A DNA stretch of 64,000 bases from an alpha proteobacterium HIMB114 (GTDB lineage: Bacteria > Pseudomonadota > Alphaproteobacteria > Pelagibacterales > Pelagibacteraceae): NCBI GenBank assembly GCA_000163555.2, contig ADAC02000001.1, positions 620,001-684,000 of the forward strand, read 5' to 3'. A model generated the notes under the pieces. The model did not search any database and was not told where the DNA came from. It saw only the letters and a list, made by a program, of their open reading frames with translations. This document shows, piece after piece, positions 62,999 through 64,000 of the stretch. The position numbers were made by a program, and so were the translations under genes. The number at the start of each line of letters is the position of its first letter. Position 1 is the first letter of the stretch.

Positions 62999-63065
62999 TA
63001 GATAAAAACCTCATATATTATAAATTATTGATTTTATTGATTTATTTTTATGTGCGAAGCAAAAT

Positions 63066-63120
63066 AATATATTGCAATGTAAAAGAATATATTGCATTTG
63101 CTCATAAAAGCTATTTATAT
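63066..63120 (+). promoter_or_regulatory. Direct repeats and candidate phaC promoter
   Basis: AATATATTGCA occurs twice (63066-63076 and 63086-63096), exactly 20 bases apart (start to start), matching one arm of the palindrome upstream of phaP. The second copy overlaps TTGCAT (63092-63097), which with TTATAT (63115-63120) and a 17-base spacer forms a candidate phaC promoter. Both repeats could bind the same regulator as the palindrome; that is inference. Confidence 0.55.
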
Positions 63121-63145
63121 GCTTTTAACCTTAAGAAAGTGAATA

Positions 63146-64000
63146 ATGAAAAAAGAAAATAATACAACAGATTTTACAAAAATTCAGACACCAAATTTTG
63201 ATCAGTTAAACGACATATTTGAAAACAACTTAAAAATTTATAATAATTTTATTAATAATATGTCTGAGCCAAAAAAAGGTGATCAGAATGAAAAAAAGAA
63301 CAACAAAAATAAAGATAATTTTACCCCAGTAGATTTATTAAATTTAATTAACCCAACTACAACAAAGATCACAAATTCTTTATTTGATATTTCAAGTAAA
63401 ATGACAACTAAGCCAGATGCTTATTACCAAAATATTAATAAATGGATTCAGGAAATAACTTCTTTAAACTTTTATTTTATCTCGCGTTTATCTAATAAAC
63501 CTGCTGATCCAATAGCAGTACCCGATAAAACAGATAAAAGGTTTTCAACTCCAGAATGGTCTGAAAATATTTTCTTTGATTTTATAAAACAGTTTTATCT
63601 TCTTACTTCTCGTATGATGGATAGTATTGTAGATTCATTAGAACATATTGATCCAAAACAAAAAAAATTAATTAAATTTTATACCAACCAAATCAATGCA
63701 GCTTTTTCACCAACAAATTTTGTTGCAACTAACCCGGAAGTATTAAACCAAACTATAAAAGAAGGTGCTCAAAACTTAGTAAGAGGTTTTGAGAATTTCA
63801 GAAAAGATTATCTAAAACATCCAAATAAAATGTTTATTTCCCAAACAGCCGAGGAGTTCACTGTGGGTGATAATATTGCAAATACTAAGGGATCAGTAAT
63901 TTTTAAAAATAATGTTTTTGAATTAATTCATTATTCTCCAGAAACTAAGCAACAGTTTGAAAAACCAATGCTTATTATCCCTCCATTTATCAATAAGTTT
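63146..64000 (+). CDS. phaC: Class I polyhydroxyalkanoate synthase (3' part outside window)
   Basis: Polymerises (R)-3-hydroxyacyl-CoA into PHA. Only 285 codons are present; the frame is open at the window end. After a variable Asn/Lys-rich N terminus come RFSTPEWSENIFFDFIKQFY, NFVATNPEVLNQTIKEG and GDNIANTKGSVIFKNNVFELI, all typical of the PhaC N-domain. MLIIPPFINKF starts the alpha/beta-hydrolase domain. The lipase-box Cys is beyond the edge. The start is the ATG at 63146; an upstream GTG (63139) is out of frame. Confidence 0.95.
   Translation, partial: MKKENNTTDFTKIQTPNFDQLNDIFENNLKIYNNFINNMSEPKKGDQNEKKNNKNKDNFTPVDLLNLINPTTTKITNSLFDISSKMTTKPDAYYQNINKWIQEITSLNFYFISRLSNKPADPIAVPDKTDKRFSTPEWSENIFFDFIKQFYLLTSRMMDSIVDSLEHIDPKQKKLIKFYTNQINAAFSPTNFVATNPEVLNQTIKEGAQNLVRGFENFRKDYLKHPNKMFISQTAEEFTVGDNIANTKGSVIFKNNVFELIHYSPETKQQFEKPMLIIPPFINKF

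Noticed and set aside
62968-63162. 64-codon plus-strand frame across the phaP-phaC intergenic region
   Set aside because: It covers the promoter and operator region and overlaps the phaC start in another frame; it looks non-coding.
1-64000. tRNA, rRNA, CRISPR, prophage or insertion sequences
   Set aside because: I looked by eye for tRNA T-arm sequences, repeated spacer arrays, transposase motifs and long inverted repeats and found none; a dedicated tRNA and repeat search was not possible here.

Overview
The window is a strongly AT-rich, very densely packed bacterial chromosome segment. There is no stretch of more than about 220 bases without a gene. Many neighbouring genes overlap by 1 to 26 bases, proteins are lysine/asparagine/isoleucine-rich, and there are no tRNA or rRNA genes, insertion sequences, prophage or CRISPR. 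Gene content and order are alphaproteobacterial: recA-alaS-icd, rpsF-rpsR-rplI-dnaB-alr-cvpA-purF, pepA/lptF-lptG-lptD-surA-pdxA-rsmA, aroQ-accB-accC with a DUF2155/NDUFA12-like pair, HdaA, an acidic-insert RNase E, and a GTTC-N7-GTTC type SOS box. AT bias, compaction and shortened proteins together point to a genome-streamlined marine alphaproteobacterium of SAR11 (Pelagibacterales) type. This is inference; no marker gene such as 16S rRNA is present.

Layout. 1-4.2 kb: 3'-truncated PBP1A, RNase E/G, thiazole synthesis (thiG, thiS). 4.2-7.1 kb: aroQ, accB, accC, then DUF2155 and an NDUFA12-like complex I protein. 7.2-12.6 kb: an orphan NrdJ-like TSCPD-domain protein, aspS, rnd, hdaA, DUF2066. 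12.6-22.8 kb: purM-purN, ndk, pepA, LPS export (lptF, lptG, lptD), a chaperone-only SurA, pdxA, rsmA. 22.7-25.3 kb: gmk, acpP, fabG, fabD. 25.4-33.6 kb: ribosomal proteins S6, S18 and L9, DnaB, Alr, an MMPL-type exporter, CvpA and PurF. 33.6-40.4 kb (minus strand): a half-size Der GTPase, BamB, a YfgM-like protein, PanB, GuaA, a TPR protein, GuaB. 40.5-43.4 kb: RlmE, a glycosyltransferase, PssA, Psd. 43.5-51.7 kb: icd, alaS, recA, a TolC-like protein, an HCCA-isomerase-like protein, a GST and DksA. 51.8-55.7 kb: a GT39/GT2 lipid-linked glycosylation pair and SOS-boxed umuDC. 55.7-58.5 kb: bactofilin, ferredoxin-NADP reductase, 2Fe-2S ferredoxin and a dipeptide epimerase. 58.5-64 kb: a polyhydroxyalkanoate block (prpE, phaA, phaB, phaP and a 3'-truncated divergent phaC).

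Functional themes are purine synthesis (purM, purN, purF, guaA, guaB, gmk, ndk), outer-membrane biogenesis (lptDFG, surA, bamB, TolC), acyl-chain supply (accBC, fabD, fabG, acpP), phospholipid heads (pssA, psd), DNA damage response (recA, umuDC) and PHA storage.

The most notable observations are: a PHA operator system in which a perfect palindrome fills the phaP promoter spacer and a related direct repeat reaches the phaC promoter; a Der GTPase lacking its first G domain; a stand-alone C-terminal domain of B12-dependent ribonucleotide reductase; a perfect SOS box abutting the umuD start codon; a head-to-head ATGCAT start-codon overlap; and several gene-order gaps where genes usually present (aat, ppk/ppx, fabF-mltG-yicC, radA) are absent.
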